Origin: Planomonospora parontospora
Lineage (GTDB): Bacteria; Actinomycetota; Actinomycetes; Streptosporangiales; Streptosporangiaceae
Assembly (NCBI GenBank): GCA_014647935.1
Contig: BMQD01000015.1
Span: 1-64,000, forward strand
DNA: 64,000 nt
Direction: 5' to 3'
Shown here: piece by piece, positions 1 to 9,420 of the stretch
How the letters are laid out: each line of letters starts with the position of its first letter
How positions within the stretch are numbered: position 1 is the first letter of the stretch
Program-made: the position numbers and the translations under genes
Notes under the pieces: generated by a model
Databases searched by the model: none
Told to the model about the DNA's origin: nothing
Seen by the model: only the letters and a program-made list of their open reading frames with translations

Positions 1-307
1 GGCGCCAGCGCTCATCGGCGCGGGTGTCGGGCACGGTCAGCGGCGCGTCGGTGATCACGATGTGCCGGCACAGCGTCTGCGACAGGGGCGTCTGCAAGTG
101 GCGCTCGGGACGCGCGGACCCGGCCGCGCTGATGACGACCTCGCGGTCGGCGTCGATCAGCGACACCATCGCCGCCGGCACGTGCAGGCATCCGACCGCC
201 AGCCGGGTCACCCGATCCAGCGGCGGCACCTCCTCGGCTTCCAGCAGGCCGGTGGCGTGCAGCGTGCGCAGCCGCTGGACGTCCTGGATGTGATCTGTTG
301 CCGACAC
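1..307 (-). CDS. GAF-domain sensor protein, N-terminal part (truncated by window edge)
   Basis: An open frame runs off the left edge. Translating the minus strand gives about 100 residues with the pattern of an N-terminal GAF domain: an L-D-R-V-T-R-L-A helix, then VPAAMVSLIDADREVV, then TPLSQTLCRHIVITDAPLTV and a VPDTRADERW turn. This form of GAF is common at the start of actinobacterial PP2C phosphatases, histidine kinases and diguanylate cyclases, so the output domain lies outside the window and is unknown. I prefer the GTG at 307, because a GGGGGAG ribosome site (317-323) lies nine bases upstream. An in-frame ATG at 316 touches that site and is less likely. Confidence 0.7.
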   Translation of the reverse strand, partial: MSATDHIQDVQRLRTLHATGLLEAEEVPPLDRVTRLAVGCLHVPAAMVSLIDADREVVISAAGSARPERHLQTPLSQTLCRHIVITDAPLTVPDTRADERWR

Positions 308-316
308 GGATCTCAT

Positions 317-1016
317 CTCCCCCGGGATTCGCCGCCCCGCATCCGGTTCCACCTGCCACGTTACGCAGTCACGGGGCGGCAGGCAGAGATCGGCCTCCCG
401 CAAGCGTCCGCCTGGACTCCGGCCCGCACGGCCCGGCGACGGTGAACTCTACGAAGCGTCCCGCCGCCGAAGTCCGGACCGGTTCTCCCCCGCGGTTGGC
501 CGTACAGCGCTGTACGGACGATTCCCCGAACATTCACGTGAGCGTGCACGCAGCACCGCCGGGTCCGCGGGTTCCCGCGGCCGGACCGACCGGCCGTGAG
601 CCCCGAGGCCGGTGGCCCGCCGCGCACCGAGTCGGCGCCCGGCGCACGTGGCTTCCCACTGATCGCGGGTGGTCCGGCGGGCAGCCGCCCGAGAACGGGA
701 GATGGCTACCAGCGACCGGACACTATCCGCCAGATTGGCTGTTATGCCCGATTTTCGGCGGATCCAACGTGCGGGCCGCCCAGCTCTGATCATGGCGTGA
801 GCCGGCGCATGCCGCGGCGAACCCGATGGGCCGCTCGCGCCCCAGCGGCATAGCCGAGGGCCGCGGCGACGACGTGATCTATCGAGTGCCCGGCGGCCCG
901 GGACGGACAGCCGCAGCAGCAGCCGCCTCCCCGCTCGTGCGGCCTCTGGCCTCGTTCCCGGTCAGGTCACCAAACCGCCCGAGACCGCCCGAGGGGATGT
1001 CACCGGCGCCGGAGGC
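317..1016. other. 700-bp gene-free interval between GAF gene and flgB
   Basis: No frame in this stretch carries recognisable protein motifs or a convincing ribosome site; the open frames present look like GC-rich random frames. It holds the 5' region of the GAF gene and a perfect 18-bp palindrome at 500-517. No flagellar gene follows flgB here, although flgC and fliE usually do. Confidence 0.5.
500..517. promoter_or_regulatory. Perfect 18-bp palindrome, possible operator
   Basis: CCGTACAGCGCTGTACGG is its own reverse complement. It lies about 190 bp upstream of the GAF gene start at 307 and could be a repressor site. There is no loop, so a terminator is unlikely. No cognate regulator gene is adjacent. 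Confidence 0.35.
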
Positions 1017-1367
1017 TCACCCCTGGCCGCCGATGACCCGGCGGATGCCGTTGTACTTGCCGTCGAGGATGCGCAGCAACATCTGGTAGCGCAGCGTAGT
1101 GTCCATGTGGGTGAGAACCTGCTGATCGAGGTTGACGTTGTTGCCGTTGATGCGGGTGGGCTCCAGGGACCGGGCGACACCGGGCCGCACCTGCGCGGGT
1201 GAGTCCCCCTTGTCGATCGCGGCACGCAGCTCGCGTTCGAACTGCACCCGCCCGGCCAGGAAACCGGGCGTCTCGATGTTCGCGATGTTGTCCGCGACCA
1301 CCCTCTGCCGCATGGCCAACCCGTCCAGGGCGACATGGAGCATCTGTACCACTGTGCCGTCGAGCAT
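1017..1367 (-). CDS. flgB: Flagellar basal-body rod protein FlgB
   Basis: The 116-residue product has both family signatures of the proximal rod protein FlgB. The N-terminal half carries RQRVVADNIANIETPGF, matching the conserved NIANxxTPGY/F motif. The C-terminal half carries NGNNVNLDQQVLTHMDTTLRYQMLLRIL followed by GKYNGIRRVI, matching the NGNNVDLD and LRYQ elements. The length is close to usual for FlgB. The ATG at 1367 has a good ribosome site (GGAGG four bases before it); longer in-frame starts lack homology. FlgB polymerises with FlgC, FlgF and FlgG to form the rod through the periplasmic or wall zone. It is a single-gene unit here with no other flagellar gene in view, and a FliA/WhiG-like promoter precedes it. 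Confidence 0.88.
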   Translation of the reverse strand: MLDGTVVQMLHVALDGLAMRQRVVADNIANIETPGFLAGRVQFERELRAAIDKGDSPAQVRPGVARSLEPTRINGNNVNLDQQVLTHMDTTLRYQMLLRILDGKYNGIRRVIGGQG

Positions 1368-1782
1368 CGCGTCCTCCAGGGATCGCCACGGCCCCACCTG
1401 CGGTGCGGGAGCCTGACCTCGTCCGCCACATCGGCAGCAAGGGGCCGATGCTGAGCGAAACCGCACCCGACGCACGCTCCGGCGTTCACCGTCACGGTGA
1501 CCACCCGCCCCGCCGACGCCGACCACCTATATGAGACGGCATCCGCGCAGGTCACGTCCTCCCGCCACTCAAGATCACGAGTGTCCGATGGAGGTTCGGC
1601 TTATGTACACCCCTTAGCTGGACGTGACCCGCGGCCGCGCACGCGCAGCGGATGATCCTGCCTTCGGAGGAGGACCGGCGGCGGTACGGCTCCGGCCGGA
1701 ACGGCCGGTGGGCTCTGTCACACCACGCCGCCACCGGCCGTGATTTCTTCAGAAGAAGAGGCGGCCGGCCGATGAGGCGGAC
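1368..1782. other. Divergent intergenic region, flgB / hybrid kinase
   Basis: 415 bp between divergent genes. Besides the flgB promoter candidate it contains CACTC and GAGTG arms around 1565-1583, a short imperfect hairpin. I see no coding motif. The hybrid kinase gene has a GAGGCGG ribosome site just before its ATG. Confidence 0.4.
1428..1455 (-). promoter_or_regulatory. Candidate FliA/WhiG-type promoter for flgB
   Basis: On the minus strand CTCA (1455-1452) is followed after 16 bases by GCCGATGT (1435-1428), about 60 bases before the flgB ATG. The motility and sporulation sigma factors of the FliA/WhiG group read promoters with a TAAA- or CTCA-like -35 element and a GCCGATAA-like -10 element about 15-16 bases apart. 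The match is good but imperfect in the last two bases of the -10. Confidence 0.4.
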
Positions 1783-4700
1783 ATGACTTGGCTGTCGAGC
1801 GTGTCGAACGGGGTCACTGCGCCGACGGCGGCGACCCGGAGCATGGCCGCCTTCTGGCACGGGCTCGGGCTGGACGCGGAGCCGGTCGCCGAGCTCGGCC
1901 GCGGCGCGCATACGGCGGTGTACCGGATCCGCCGTAACGGCGTGGACTACGCCCTGAAGGTGCTGCAGGGCTCTCCGGCGGACCGGGAGCGGATGGCCGC
2001 GTCGTTCAGCCGCGAGGCGGCGCTGCTGGCCCGGGTCGACCATCCCGGAGTGCCGAAGGTGTTCGACGCCGGGATCGCGGCCGGATACCCGTACCTGGTT
2101 CAGGAGTTGCTGGAGGGGCGGACGCTCACCGCGCTGCTGGAGGACGCCGCACTCCCGGAGGACCGGGTGGTGGCGCTCGCCGCGGACGGCGCGGTGGCGC
2201 TGGCGGCCGCGCACCGTGCCGGGCTGGTGCACCGTGACATCAAACCGGACAACATCGTCATCACCGGTGAGGGCCGCGCCCGGCTGGTCGACTTCGGGCT
2301 CGCCGCGGCGGGCGACCGGGTGCTGACCGGGGATGCCGCGGTGGGCACGTTCCACTACAGCGCGCCGGAGCAGACCGGCATGCTCAACCGCCCGGTGGAC
2401 CGGCGGGCGGACCTGTACGCCTTCGGCGTCGTGCTGTTCCAGGCCGCCACCGGCGTGCTTCCGTTCGTCAGCGGCAACGTCGGCGAGCTGATCGCGATGC
2501 ACGCCAACCTGCCGGCCCCCGATCCGCGCTCACTGCGCCCGGAGCTGTCGAGCGGGTTCGCCGAGATGATCGGGCGGCTGCTGGCCAAGGACCCGGACGA
2601 CCGGTTCGCCACCGCCGACGAGCTGCTCACCGTGCTGGCCCGCCTGGCACCGGAGGCCGTTCCGCCCACGCCGCACGCCGCGGCCGGATCGGCACTGGCC
2701 GGCCGGTCCGCCGAGCAGGCGGCGCTGGCGGCCCGCTGGGCCCGCGCGCGGGCCGGCACCGGCGGTGTGGTGCTGCTCAGCGGTGCTCCGGGAAGCGGGA
2801 AGACCAGCCTCGCCCGTGAGCTCGCGGCGGCGGCGCGGGCGGGCGGCGCACTGGTCATGTCCGGCAAGTGCGATCCGGATTCGTCGCTGCCGCTGGCGGC
2901 GCTGCGCGCCGCGGTCGAAGAGCGGATGGGGGCGATCGCGGTGCTCGCGCCCGAGGCGAGAGCCGCAGCCGTGGACCGGCTGCGGGCCGCCGCGGGAGCC
3001 GGGGCGAGCCTGCTGCGGTCGCTGTCACCCCTGCTAGGAGTGCTGCTGGACGCGCCGGAGCTGGACGCCGAGGGCCGGCATGAGCAGTTCGCCGGGGCGG
3101 TGGCGCTGTTCCTGGCCGCGCTGCCGGGCGAGACGGGCGGCCTGCTGATCCTCGACGACGTGCAGTGGCTCGACGGCTCCAGCCTCGCCGTACTGCGCCG
3201 TCTCGCCGAGGAGCTCGCGGACGTGCCGCTCCTGGTGGTGGCCACGGCCCGCGACGACGAGGCCAGCAGCGCCGGCGGTGAGCGGTTCGACGACGCGGTC
3301 GGCGCCGCCGTCGATCTGCGGATCCCGGTCGGGCCGCTGGACGACGCGGGTACGGCGGCGCTGATCTCGTCCTACCTGGCCGGCTCGACGGTGGGGCCGG
3401 AGGTGGTCGCCGAACTGTCCGCGCGGGGCCGGGGCAACCCCTTCACCATCCTCGAATACCTCCACTCCCTCGTCGACGCCGGCGCGCTGCGTCCGCACTG
3501 GGGAGCCTGGCGGCTGGACACCGACCTGCTGCGGGAGATCGACCTGCCGGCCGACGTGCTGGACCTGGTCATCGCACGGATCGACGGGGTGGGCGAGCAC
3601 GTCCGCTCGGTGCTGGCGGTCGCCGCCGCCATCGGCACCGTCGTGCCGACCGGCCTGCTGGCCGAGGTGATCGGCGCCGAGCCCGCCGTGGCGCTGGCCG
3701 AAGCGGCCGAGCACGGCCTGATCCAGCCGCACGCCGACGGGTACGCCTTCGTGCACGACCGGATCCGGGAGGCGCTGCTCGCCGCGGTCGACGCCGACCG
3801 GCTGCGGGCGCTGCACCAGCGCATCGCCACCGTCCTGGACTCCGCCGAGCACACCGGCCCCGCCGCGGTGTACGCCACCGCGCGCCACTACGGCGCCGGG
3901 GAGACCGATCGCAACCCCGAACGGGTGTTCGCCACCGGATGGGCCGCGGGACGGCTCGCGCTGGCCGAGAACGCCCCGGACACGGCTCTGGCCTTCCTGG
4001 AGAGCGCGCAGGACGCGGCGGAGCGGGCCGGCATCGAGCCGGACAGCCGGTTCCGGGAGACGTTCGGGGTCGCGTACTGGTCGACCGGACGCATCGAGCA
4101 GGCCCGGCGGCAACTGGAGGCGGGCCTCGCACAGGAGACCGACCCGGTGCGGCGCGCCGCGCTGCTGCTGCAGCTCGCGCACGTGCTGCGGACCGGCTGG
4201 GAGCTGGGCAGCGCGGTCGCCCGCGCCCGGCAGGGGCTGGCCGAGCTGGGCGTGCCGGTGCCGGAGAACCCGGTGCTGCTGGGCTTGTCGACGGCCCGGA
4301 TCATGCTGCGCTGGCTGGTGGCCGGCACCCGCTCCCCCGCGGCCTCGCCGGCCACGGGCGAGACCGCCGAGCGGCTCCTGCTGCGCCTGATGCTGATCCG
4401 GGCCGCCGTGGCGGCGGCCTCGATCGACTTCAAACCCGACGTACTGGTCACGTTCACCCTGCAGGCGGAGTCGTTCGCGCACCGCCTCGGAGCGACCAGC
4501 GGGTTCGCGAACCACCTGACCATGGTCGGTACGCTCGCCGGCTCGATGAGGCTGGGCAGGCGCCGGGCGCGCATCTACCGGCAGGCGAAGGACCTGGCCA
4601 CCAGGCTCGGCGATCCGAAAGCGTACGCCAACGCCGTGTGGTTCGACGCGTTCTCGAAGCTGCTCAGCGGAGAGACCCTGATGTACGAGTGGGCCGACGC

Positions 4701-7068
4701 GGCCGAAACCCAACGGCGCTGGCTGGAGGTGGACTACTACACCAACATCCTGCTCGTGCGCTGCTTCAACCTCGTCCAGCGCGGGTACGCCGCGGACGCC
4801 CTCATCTGGCATGACCAGGGCCGCAGCCGGATCTCGCAGGTCGCCGCCGACACGTTTCCCGGCTTCGGCATCCTCGCCGGCATGTCCCACGCGCTACTGG
4901 GCGACGCCGGTGACGACGCGTCCGTGTTCGCCGCCCGCTGCGCCGATCCACTCGACCCCGGCCACGCCGTCCAGTTCATCCTCGGCGCGACCCAGATCGC
5001 GCTGGAGCGGGACGAACTGGGTGAGCCGTTCGAACAGGCCGCCGCGGCGTTCGAGCGGCTCGCACTGCCGATCTCAGTGATCACCACCGAATACCGCATG
5101 GTCTACGCACATCTCGCCTACGGCCGCCTCACCCAGCTGCGGCGCGCGACCGATCCGGCGGCCCGGCGCGAACGCCTGGCGGCGGCCGAGACGGCGGTCC
5201 GCGCGTTGGAGCGCGCAGCCGCCAAGACCGCGCCGGGTGCCGGCCCCCTCACTCTGGCCCTGCTGCGCGGCTACGCGACCGTCGCCGCGGCCAGCCTGCT
5301 CCAGCTGCGCGGTCGGCCTGAGGAAGCGCTGGCCCGGCTGGCCCGCGACGGAGTGGACCTGGTCCGGCTGGACGCCCCTCTGGTCGAGTACGAGGCGGCG
5401 CGGGTCCGCGCCAGGGCGCTGGCCGCACTCGGCGACGACGTCCTCGCCGGACGACAGGCGAACGCGGCGCTCGCGCTGGCCGCGGAGCACCGCTGGGCGC
5501 GGCGGGCCCGCTGGGTGCGCAGCGAGTTCGGTCCGGCCCTGGCCGGTTCGCGCGGCACCGTCGGCACCGGCTACGCCGGACACCCCCCGACGTCCGCCAC
5601 CGACCCGCACCGGCGCAGGCTGGAGGCGCTGCAACAGGTCAGCACCGCCGCCGCCAAGGTGCTCGACCCGCGGCAGCTGGCCCGGGTGGCGCTGGACGAG
5701 ACGCTGCGCATCCTCGGCGCCGAGCGGGCGATGCTCTTCCTCGCCGACGAGCCGGATGGCCGGCTCCGGCCGGACCTGGGCCGCGACGCCGGCGGAGCGG
5801 ACCTCGCCGAGCTCACCGGCTACTCGTCCACCCTGGTCGACCGGGTCGCCGCCGACCGCCGGCCGGTGGTGGTCACCGGCAGCGAGGAAGGCGCCGCCCT
5901 GGGGTCGCAGAGCGCGGTCGTGTACGGCCTGCGCAGCATCGTGGTCGCACCGCTGGAACTGGAAGAGCGACTCATCGGCGTCGTCTACCTCGACAGCCGG
6001 GTCGCCAAGGGCGTCTTCACCGACGCCGACATCGACATCCTCACCGCGGTCACCAGCCACATCGCGGTCTCGCTGGAGACCGCCCGGGCCGCACAGCTGG
6101 AACTGGCCGTCCAGGTGGCCAACGAGCAGCGCGACACCGCCGAGCTGCTGCGCGGCTCGATGACCGAGCTCTCCGCGACCTTCGACCCCGGCCGGGTGCT
6201 GGAGAAGCTGCTCGACGTTCTCGCCCGGACGCTGCCCGCCGACCGGCTGCACCTGCTGCACCGCGACGGTTCACAGGTGACGGCCCTGCACCGCGGAGCC
6301 GGGCGGGGCACCGCGGCCGACCCCTCGGCGCTGCTGACCGCCATGCCCGCCGGGCACGGCGACCTGCGGTCCGCCCCGGCGGCCGTCGCCACCCTGCTGG
6401 ACGGCGCCGCCGGCTGGCTGGCCGTGCCGATCCGCACCCACGGTCACGGAGACGGCCTGCTGATCGCCGGCTCCGCCGACCCCGACGGCTTCACCCAGAC
6501 CCACCGCGACGTCACCGCCGCGATCGTCGGGCAGGGCTCCGCCGCCTACGACAGCGCCCGGCTGTTCACCAGGGTGCAGCAGCTGGCGACGACCGACGGG
6601 CTGACCGGCGCGTACAACCGCCGGCATTTCGCCACCCTCGCCGCCCCCCAGGTGGAGATCGCCAAACGCAGCTGCCGGCCGCTCGCGGCGATGATGGTCG
6701 ACATCGACCACTTCAAGCGGATCAACGACACCTACGGGCACGCCACCGGCGACGAGGTGATCCGTGCGGTCGCGCAGGTCCTCCGCGGACACCTCCGGGA
6801 GCCCGACGTCTTCTGCCGGTACGGCGGCGAGGAGTTCGCCGCGGTGCTCAGCGAGGTACACGGCGACCCGCTGGAGATCGGCGAACGGCTCCGCGCAGCC
6901 GTCGCCGGCCTCGGCGTCCCGGCCGACGGCGACCGCGTGCGGTTCACCGTCAGCATCGGCATCTCCGAACTCAAAATCGACGACACCCTCGACAGCCTGC
7001 TCGACCGCGCAGATCAAGCCCTCTACCAGGCAAAACGCTCCGGCCGCAACCGGGTCCAGCCGGGCTGA
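1783..7068 (+). CDS. Ser/Thr kinase - AAA ATPase - TPR - GAF - diguanylate cyclase hybrid (1761 aa)
   Basis: A very large cytoplasmic signalling protein. Residues ~30-290 form a Hanks-type kinase: glycine loop GRGAHTAVY (39-47), Lys59, catalytic HRDIKPDN (from His150), DFG and GTFHYSAPE. Next is an AAA/STAND ATPase with Walker A GAPGSGKTS (from 334) and Walker B LLILDDVQWLD, then a long helical region of TPR type (~690-1240). A GAF domain follows (~1280-1440), then a second GAF-like stretch (~1455-1590), and a C-terminal GGDEF domain from ~1600 with intact GGEEF (1681-1685), predicting c-di-GMP synthesis. Kinase-ATPase-GAF proteins are a known family whose output is often a histidine kinase; here the output is a cyclase. 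No membrane segments are evident. It is monocistronic and divergent from flgB. Confidence 0.9.
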   Translation: MTWLSSVSNGVTAPTAATRSMAAFWHGLGLDAEPVAELGRGAHTAVYRIRRNGVDYALKVLQGSPADRERMAASFSREAALLARVDHPGVPKVFDAGIAAGYPYLVQELLEGRTLTALLEDAALPEDRVVALAADGAVALAAAHRAGLVHRDIKPDNIVITGEGRARLVDFGLAAAGDRVLTGDAAVGTFHYSAPEQTGMLNRPVDRRADLYAFGVVLFQAATGVLPFVSGNVGELIAMHANLPAPDPRSLRPELSSGFAEMIGRLLAKDPDDRFATADELLTVLARLAPEAVPPTPHAAAGSALAGRSAEQAALAARWARARAGTGGVVLLSGAPGSGKTSLARELAAAARAGGALVMSGKCDPDSSLPLAALRAAVEERMGAIAVLAPEARAAAVDRLRAAAGAGASLLRSLSPLLGVLLDAPELDAEGRHEQFAGAVALFLAALPGETGGLLILDDVQWLDGSSLAVLRRLAEELADVPLLVVATARDDEASSAGGERFDDAVGAAVDLRIPVGPLDDAGTAALISSYLAGSTVGPEVVAELSARGRGNPFTILEYLHSLVDAGALRPHWGAWRLDTDLLREIDLPADVLDLVIARIDGVGEHVRSVLAVAAAIGTVVPTGLLAEVIGAEPAVALAEAAEHGLIQPHADGYAFVHDRIREALLAAVDADRLRALHQRIATVLDSAEHTGPAAVYATARHYGAGETDRNPERVFATGWAAGRLALAENAPDTALAFLESAQDAAERAGIEPDSRFRETFGVAYWSTGRIEQARRQLEAGLAQETDPVRRAALLLQLAHVLRTGWELGSAVARARQGLAELGVPVPENPVLLGLSTARIMLRWLVAGTRSPAASPATGETAERLLLRLMLIRAAVAAASIDFKPDVLVTFTLQAESFAHRLGATSGFANHLTMVGTLAGSMRLGRRRARIYRQAKDLATRLGDPKAYANAVWFDAFSKLLSGETLMYEWADAAETQRRWLEVDYYTNILLVRCFNLVQRGYAADALIWHDQGRSRISQVAADTFPGFGILAGMSHALLGDAGDDASVFAARCADPLDPGHAVQFILGATQIALERDELGEPFEQAAAAFERLALPISVITTEYRMVYAHLAYGRLTQLRRATDPAARRERLAAAETAVRALERAAAKTAPGAGPLTLALLRGYATVAAASLLQLRGRPEEALARLARDGVDLVRLDAPLVEYEAARVRARALAALGDDVLAGRQANAALALAAEHRWARRARWVRSEFGPALAGSRGTVGTGYAGHPPTSATDPHRRRLEALQQVSTAAAKVLDPRQLARVALDETLRILGAERAMLFLADEPDGRLRPDLGRDAGGADLAELTGYSSTLVDRVAADRRPVVVTGSEEGAALGSQSAVVYGLRSIVVAPLELEERLIGVVYLDSRVAKGVFTDADIDILTAVTSHIAVSLETARAAQLELAVQVANEQRDTAELLRGSMTELSATFDPGRVLEKLLDVLARTLPADRLHLLHRDGSQVTALHRGAGRGTAADPSALLTAMPAGHGDLRSAPAAVATLLDGAAGWLAVPIRTHGHGDGLLIAGSADPDGFTQTHRDVTAAIVGQGSAAYDSARLFTRVQQLATTDGLTGAYNRRHFATLAAPQVEIAKRSCRPLAAMMVDIDHFKRINDTYGHATGDEVIRAVAQVLRGHLREPDVFCRYGGEEFAAVLSEVHGDPLEIGERLRAAVAGLGVPADGDRVRFTVSIGISELKIDDTLDSLLDRADQALYQAKRSGRNRVQPG

Positions 7069-7144
7069 CCGGAGCAGCCGCCGCGCGCCCGCTCCCACGG
7101 CCGGGGTCCGGGGCCGGATCCGGCAGGGCGGTGATCGGGCCGAC

Positions 7145-8086
7145 TTACCTGCGGCGCGCCGGGGCGCTCAGCACGTCGCTGAACTCATCGACGGCCAGCC
7201 CTCGTCCCGGCTTCGCCCTGGGCGCGACGATCGTCATCGGCTTGTCCCATTTGCGGTACTGCGTGCCCAGGCGCGCCTGATCGATCCGGCCCTCTCCCCA
7301 CCCTGCGGCCTTGGAGCGCAGGTCCGGGTGCAGGTTGAAGCTCCATACGATCCGATAGGGCCATCCGCGGTCGTCGTACATGTAGGTCCAGTTCACCTCC
7401 GAGGTGCCCAAATCCGCGGTTCCCGCAGCCTCACGGAAACTGGGCGAGACACGGTGGAGCTGCTTGAGCGTGATCGTTCCGCTCAGGGTGTATATCCGTT
7501 GCCTGCGCCCGCTGGTGTTGTCCTTCAGCCAGGGCGTGACGTCCTTGCTGCTGGCGGCCGCCAGCAGCGTGCGCAGCGTTGCCGGCTCCAGGACGTTGAT
7601 GAACTGATCGCCGTAAGCGGCGGCGGCTCCGCTGGCACGCCCGATGCGCACCCAGGATGTGGCTCCCGGCGCCAGCTGGTACTGCCAGCCGCCCACGCTG
7701 ATGAGACGCAGCCTGCCCGCCGCGCGCAGCACGCCGGCGAAGTAGGGGTCGGTGGCCGCCGCCTCCACCATCAGCTGCTTTTCACCACCGATGCTCATGT
7801 GCCGGGTGTGCTCTGAGGCGATCACGCCGGCCCGTCCCAGCTTGACCTTGCCGGTGCCCTTGACCTCCATGCCGGTGGTGATGATGGTGGTCCGGCCGTT
7901 GCTCAGCTGCACCTGCCGCTCCAGGTCGGTGGAGGTGTCGCCGTAGAACTCCGTTGTTGCGCCGGCCCCGCGGGCCAGCAGGAACCGCAGGCCCGCCACC
8001 GGGTCGGGCTCGGCGGTGTGGACCGGGGCGATGGCGGGTGCGCCGGCCAGGATCAGGGCGACGATGAGGGGGTGCATGTCGAACAT
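7145..8086 (-). CDS. Secreted protein of unknown function (LppX/LprG-like possibility)
   Basis: About 313 residues from the ATG at 8086; an ATG at 8077 is equally possible and starts right at the signal peptide MHPLIVALILAGAPAIAPV. No lipobox cysteine is visible, so secretion rather than lipid anchoring is expected. The mature part is rich in beta-strand patterns (STDLERQVQLSNGRTTIITTG, VEVKGTGKVKLG, YTLSGTITLKQL). This resembles in style the single-domain lipid-binding or periplasmic proteins of actinobacteria, but I cannot name the family with confidence. It converges on the upstream kinase-cyclase gene and stands alone. No good ribosome site is seen for either start. Confidence 0.6.
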   Translation of the reverse strand: MFDMHPLIVALILAGAPAIAPVHTAEPDPVAGLRFLLARGAGATTEFYGDTSTDLERQVQLSNGRTTIITTGMEVKGTGKVKLGRAGVIASEHTRHMSIGGEKQLMVEAAATDPYFAGVLRAAGRLRLISVGGWQYQLAPGATSWVRIGRASGAAAAYGDQFINVLEPATLRTLLAAASSKDVTPWLKDNTSGRRQRIYTLSGTITLKQLHRVSPSFREAAGTADLGTSEVNWTYMYDDRGWPYRIVWSFNLHPDLRSKAAGWGEGRIDQARLGTQYRKWDKPMTIVAPRAKPGRGLAVDEFSDVLSAPARRR

Positions 8087-8461
8087 CCAAGGTGGGGAGT
8101 GCAGACGATCTTTCCCGGGTGACTGTAGCGTGCATGCCGAACTCCTCGGCATCCGGATGATCTCCGAGGTGGCGGATTCCGAGGCGGTCTGCGGCCAGGT
8201 CGGCGAGGACGCCGACGCACAGCGCGAGCGGGCGGGCGGGCAGGCAGGCAGGCAGGTGCGGGATGATACGGGTCAAGCTCATGAGTGACGACGCCGACCC
8301 GGCCACACTCACCGCCGGGGCGGCCCATCCGAAGATCCACATTTGTACACGTTCCTACAGCCCGCAACCCGAGATCCTTGGCAGGATGGCACCCGAAGGG
8401 GAACGGCACGAGACATCCGGCCGACGACCCCCGGATCCGGCTCGACAGCGGAGGAGATCCG
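8087..8461. other. Divergent intergenic region
   Basis: 375 bp between the secreted-protein gene and the Ddn-type gene. It contains a short run of GGCA/GGCG repeats near 8220-8255 and no coding motif that I can support. The GGAGGAG at 8451-8457 is the ribosome site of the next gene. Confidence 0.35.
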
Positions 8462-8911
8462 ATGACGCCGCACGACGATGAAGAGGTCACCGACAGCCCG
8501 ACGGGCTGGGTGGCCGACCACATCCGCACCTACGTCGAGTCAGGCGGCGAGAAGGGCCACCGTTATCAAGGGCTGCCGACGCTGCTGCTCACCACCCGCG
8601 GCCGCAGGACCGGGACGCTCCGCCGTACCGCGCTGATCTACGGGCGGGACCGCGACCGCCACCTCCTCGTGGCGTCGAACGGCGGAGCACCCCGGCACCC
8701 CGCGTGGTACCTCAACCTGGTCGAACACCCCGACGTCTTCCTCCAGGTGGGCCCGGAGAAGTTCGCCGCCCGGGCCCGCGTCGCGACCGCGGAGGAGAAA
8801 CCACCGCTGTGGCGGCTGATGGCGTCGGTCTTCCCCCGTTACGACGACTACCGGGCCCGGACCGACCGGGACATCCCTCTGGTGATCCTGGAACGCCTCC
8901 CCGAGCTCTAA
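8462..8911 (+). CDS. Ddn-family F420H2-dependent nitroreductase/quinone reductase
   Basis: 149 residues. The core LPTLLLTTRGRRTGTLRRTALIY, then LLVASNGGAPRHPAWYLNLVEHPDV and VQVGPEKFAARARVATAEEK-like strands are the split beta-barrel signature of the deazaflavin-dependent nitroreductase (Ddn) family. Members use reduced cofactor F420 to reduce quinones or nitro compounds near the membrane. The ATG at 8462 is preceded by GGAGGAG with good spacing; the longer in-frame extension upstream has no family similarity. The stop codon overlaps the stop region of the convergent SRPBCC gene by three bases. Confidence 0.85.
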   Translation: MTPHDDEEVTDSPTGWVADHIRTYVESGGEKGHRYQGLPTLLLTTRGRRTGTLRRTALIYGRDRDRHLLVASNGGAPRHPAWYLNLVEHPDVFLQVGPEKFAARARVATAEEKPPLWRLMASVFPRYDDYRARTDRDIPLVILERLPEL

Positions 8912-9420
8912 TGCCGGTCCTGGCGGCGGGCGCTCCGGACCCGCCGCAGCAGGCGCACCCACACCGACCAGCGCGCGGGGCGGCGGCTGAGCCGACCGGC
9001 CGCGGCACGCTCGGCGTTGTCGAACAGATCCTGCATCAGCGCCTCGTGCAACCAGCGGATCAGCAGCGGCCACAGGATCCTCATGCGCCCCCGGGTGGTG
9101 CCGACGATCGTGTGCGTGAGACGGGAGCGATCCGCTCCCTCGGCGGTGATGACGAGCTCGTGATGGCCGTCGAGGCCCAGCTCCGGGTCGAAGGAGAACC
9201 GCAGACGACGGCCGGGCTCGTATTCGGTGACGCTGTAGCGGATGGGACCGTGACCGCCGCGCGATCCGGGGGTCAGCCCCGCGTCGAGGACGAGCGGCGG
9301 CCAGGACGGGGTGGGCCAGAGACGGTCATCGGCGGTCGACACCCCGTCCAGCAACGCACCGAGCCTGTCCGCCGACGCGTTGACCGACCGCTGCTGGACG
9401 TTCCTCATATCGCTCCCCAT
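8908..9420 (-). CDS. SRPBCC-superfamily (START/Bet v1-like) protein
   Basis: About 170 residues. The order of elements is that of polyketide cyclase/dehydrase or START-like proteins: an N-terminal helix (ADRLGALLDGVSTADDRLWPTPSWPPLVLD), strands GPIRYSVTEYEPGRRLRFSFD and LDGHHELVITAEGADRSRLTHTI, and a C-terminal amphipathic helix (LLIRWLHEALMQDLFDNAERAA). This fold binds hydrophobic ligands; the ligand is unknown. The start is uncertain between ATG 9420 and ATG 9408, the latter with GGGAG four bases upstream. It converges with the Ddn-type gene. Confidence 0.65.
   Translation of the reverse strand: MGSDMRNVQQRSVNASADRLGALLDGVSTADDRLWPTPSWPPLVLDAGLTPGSRGGHGPIRYSVTEYEPGRRLRFSFDPELGLDGHHELVITAEGADRSRLTHTIVGTTRGRMRILWPLLIRWLHEALMQDLFDNAERAAAGRLSRRPARWSVWVRLLRRVRSARRQDRH

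Noticed and set aside
361-853. Several small frames in the gap between the GAF gene and flgB
   Set aside because: No motif, no ribosome site, overlapping one another on both strands.
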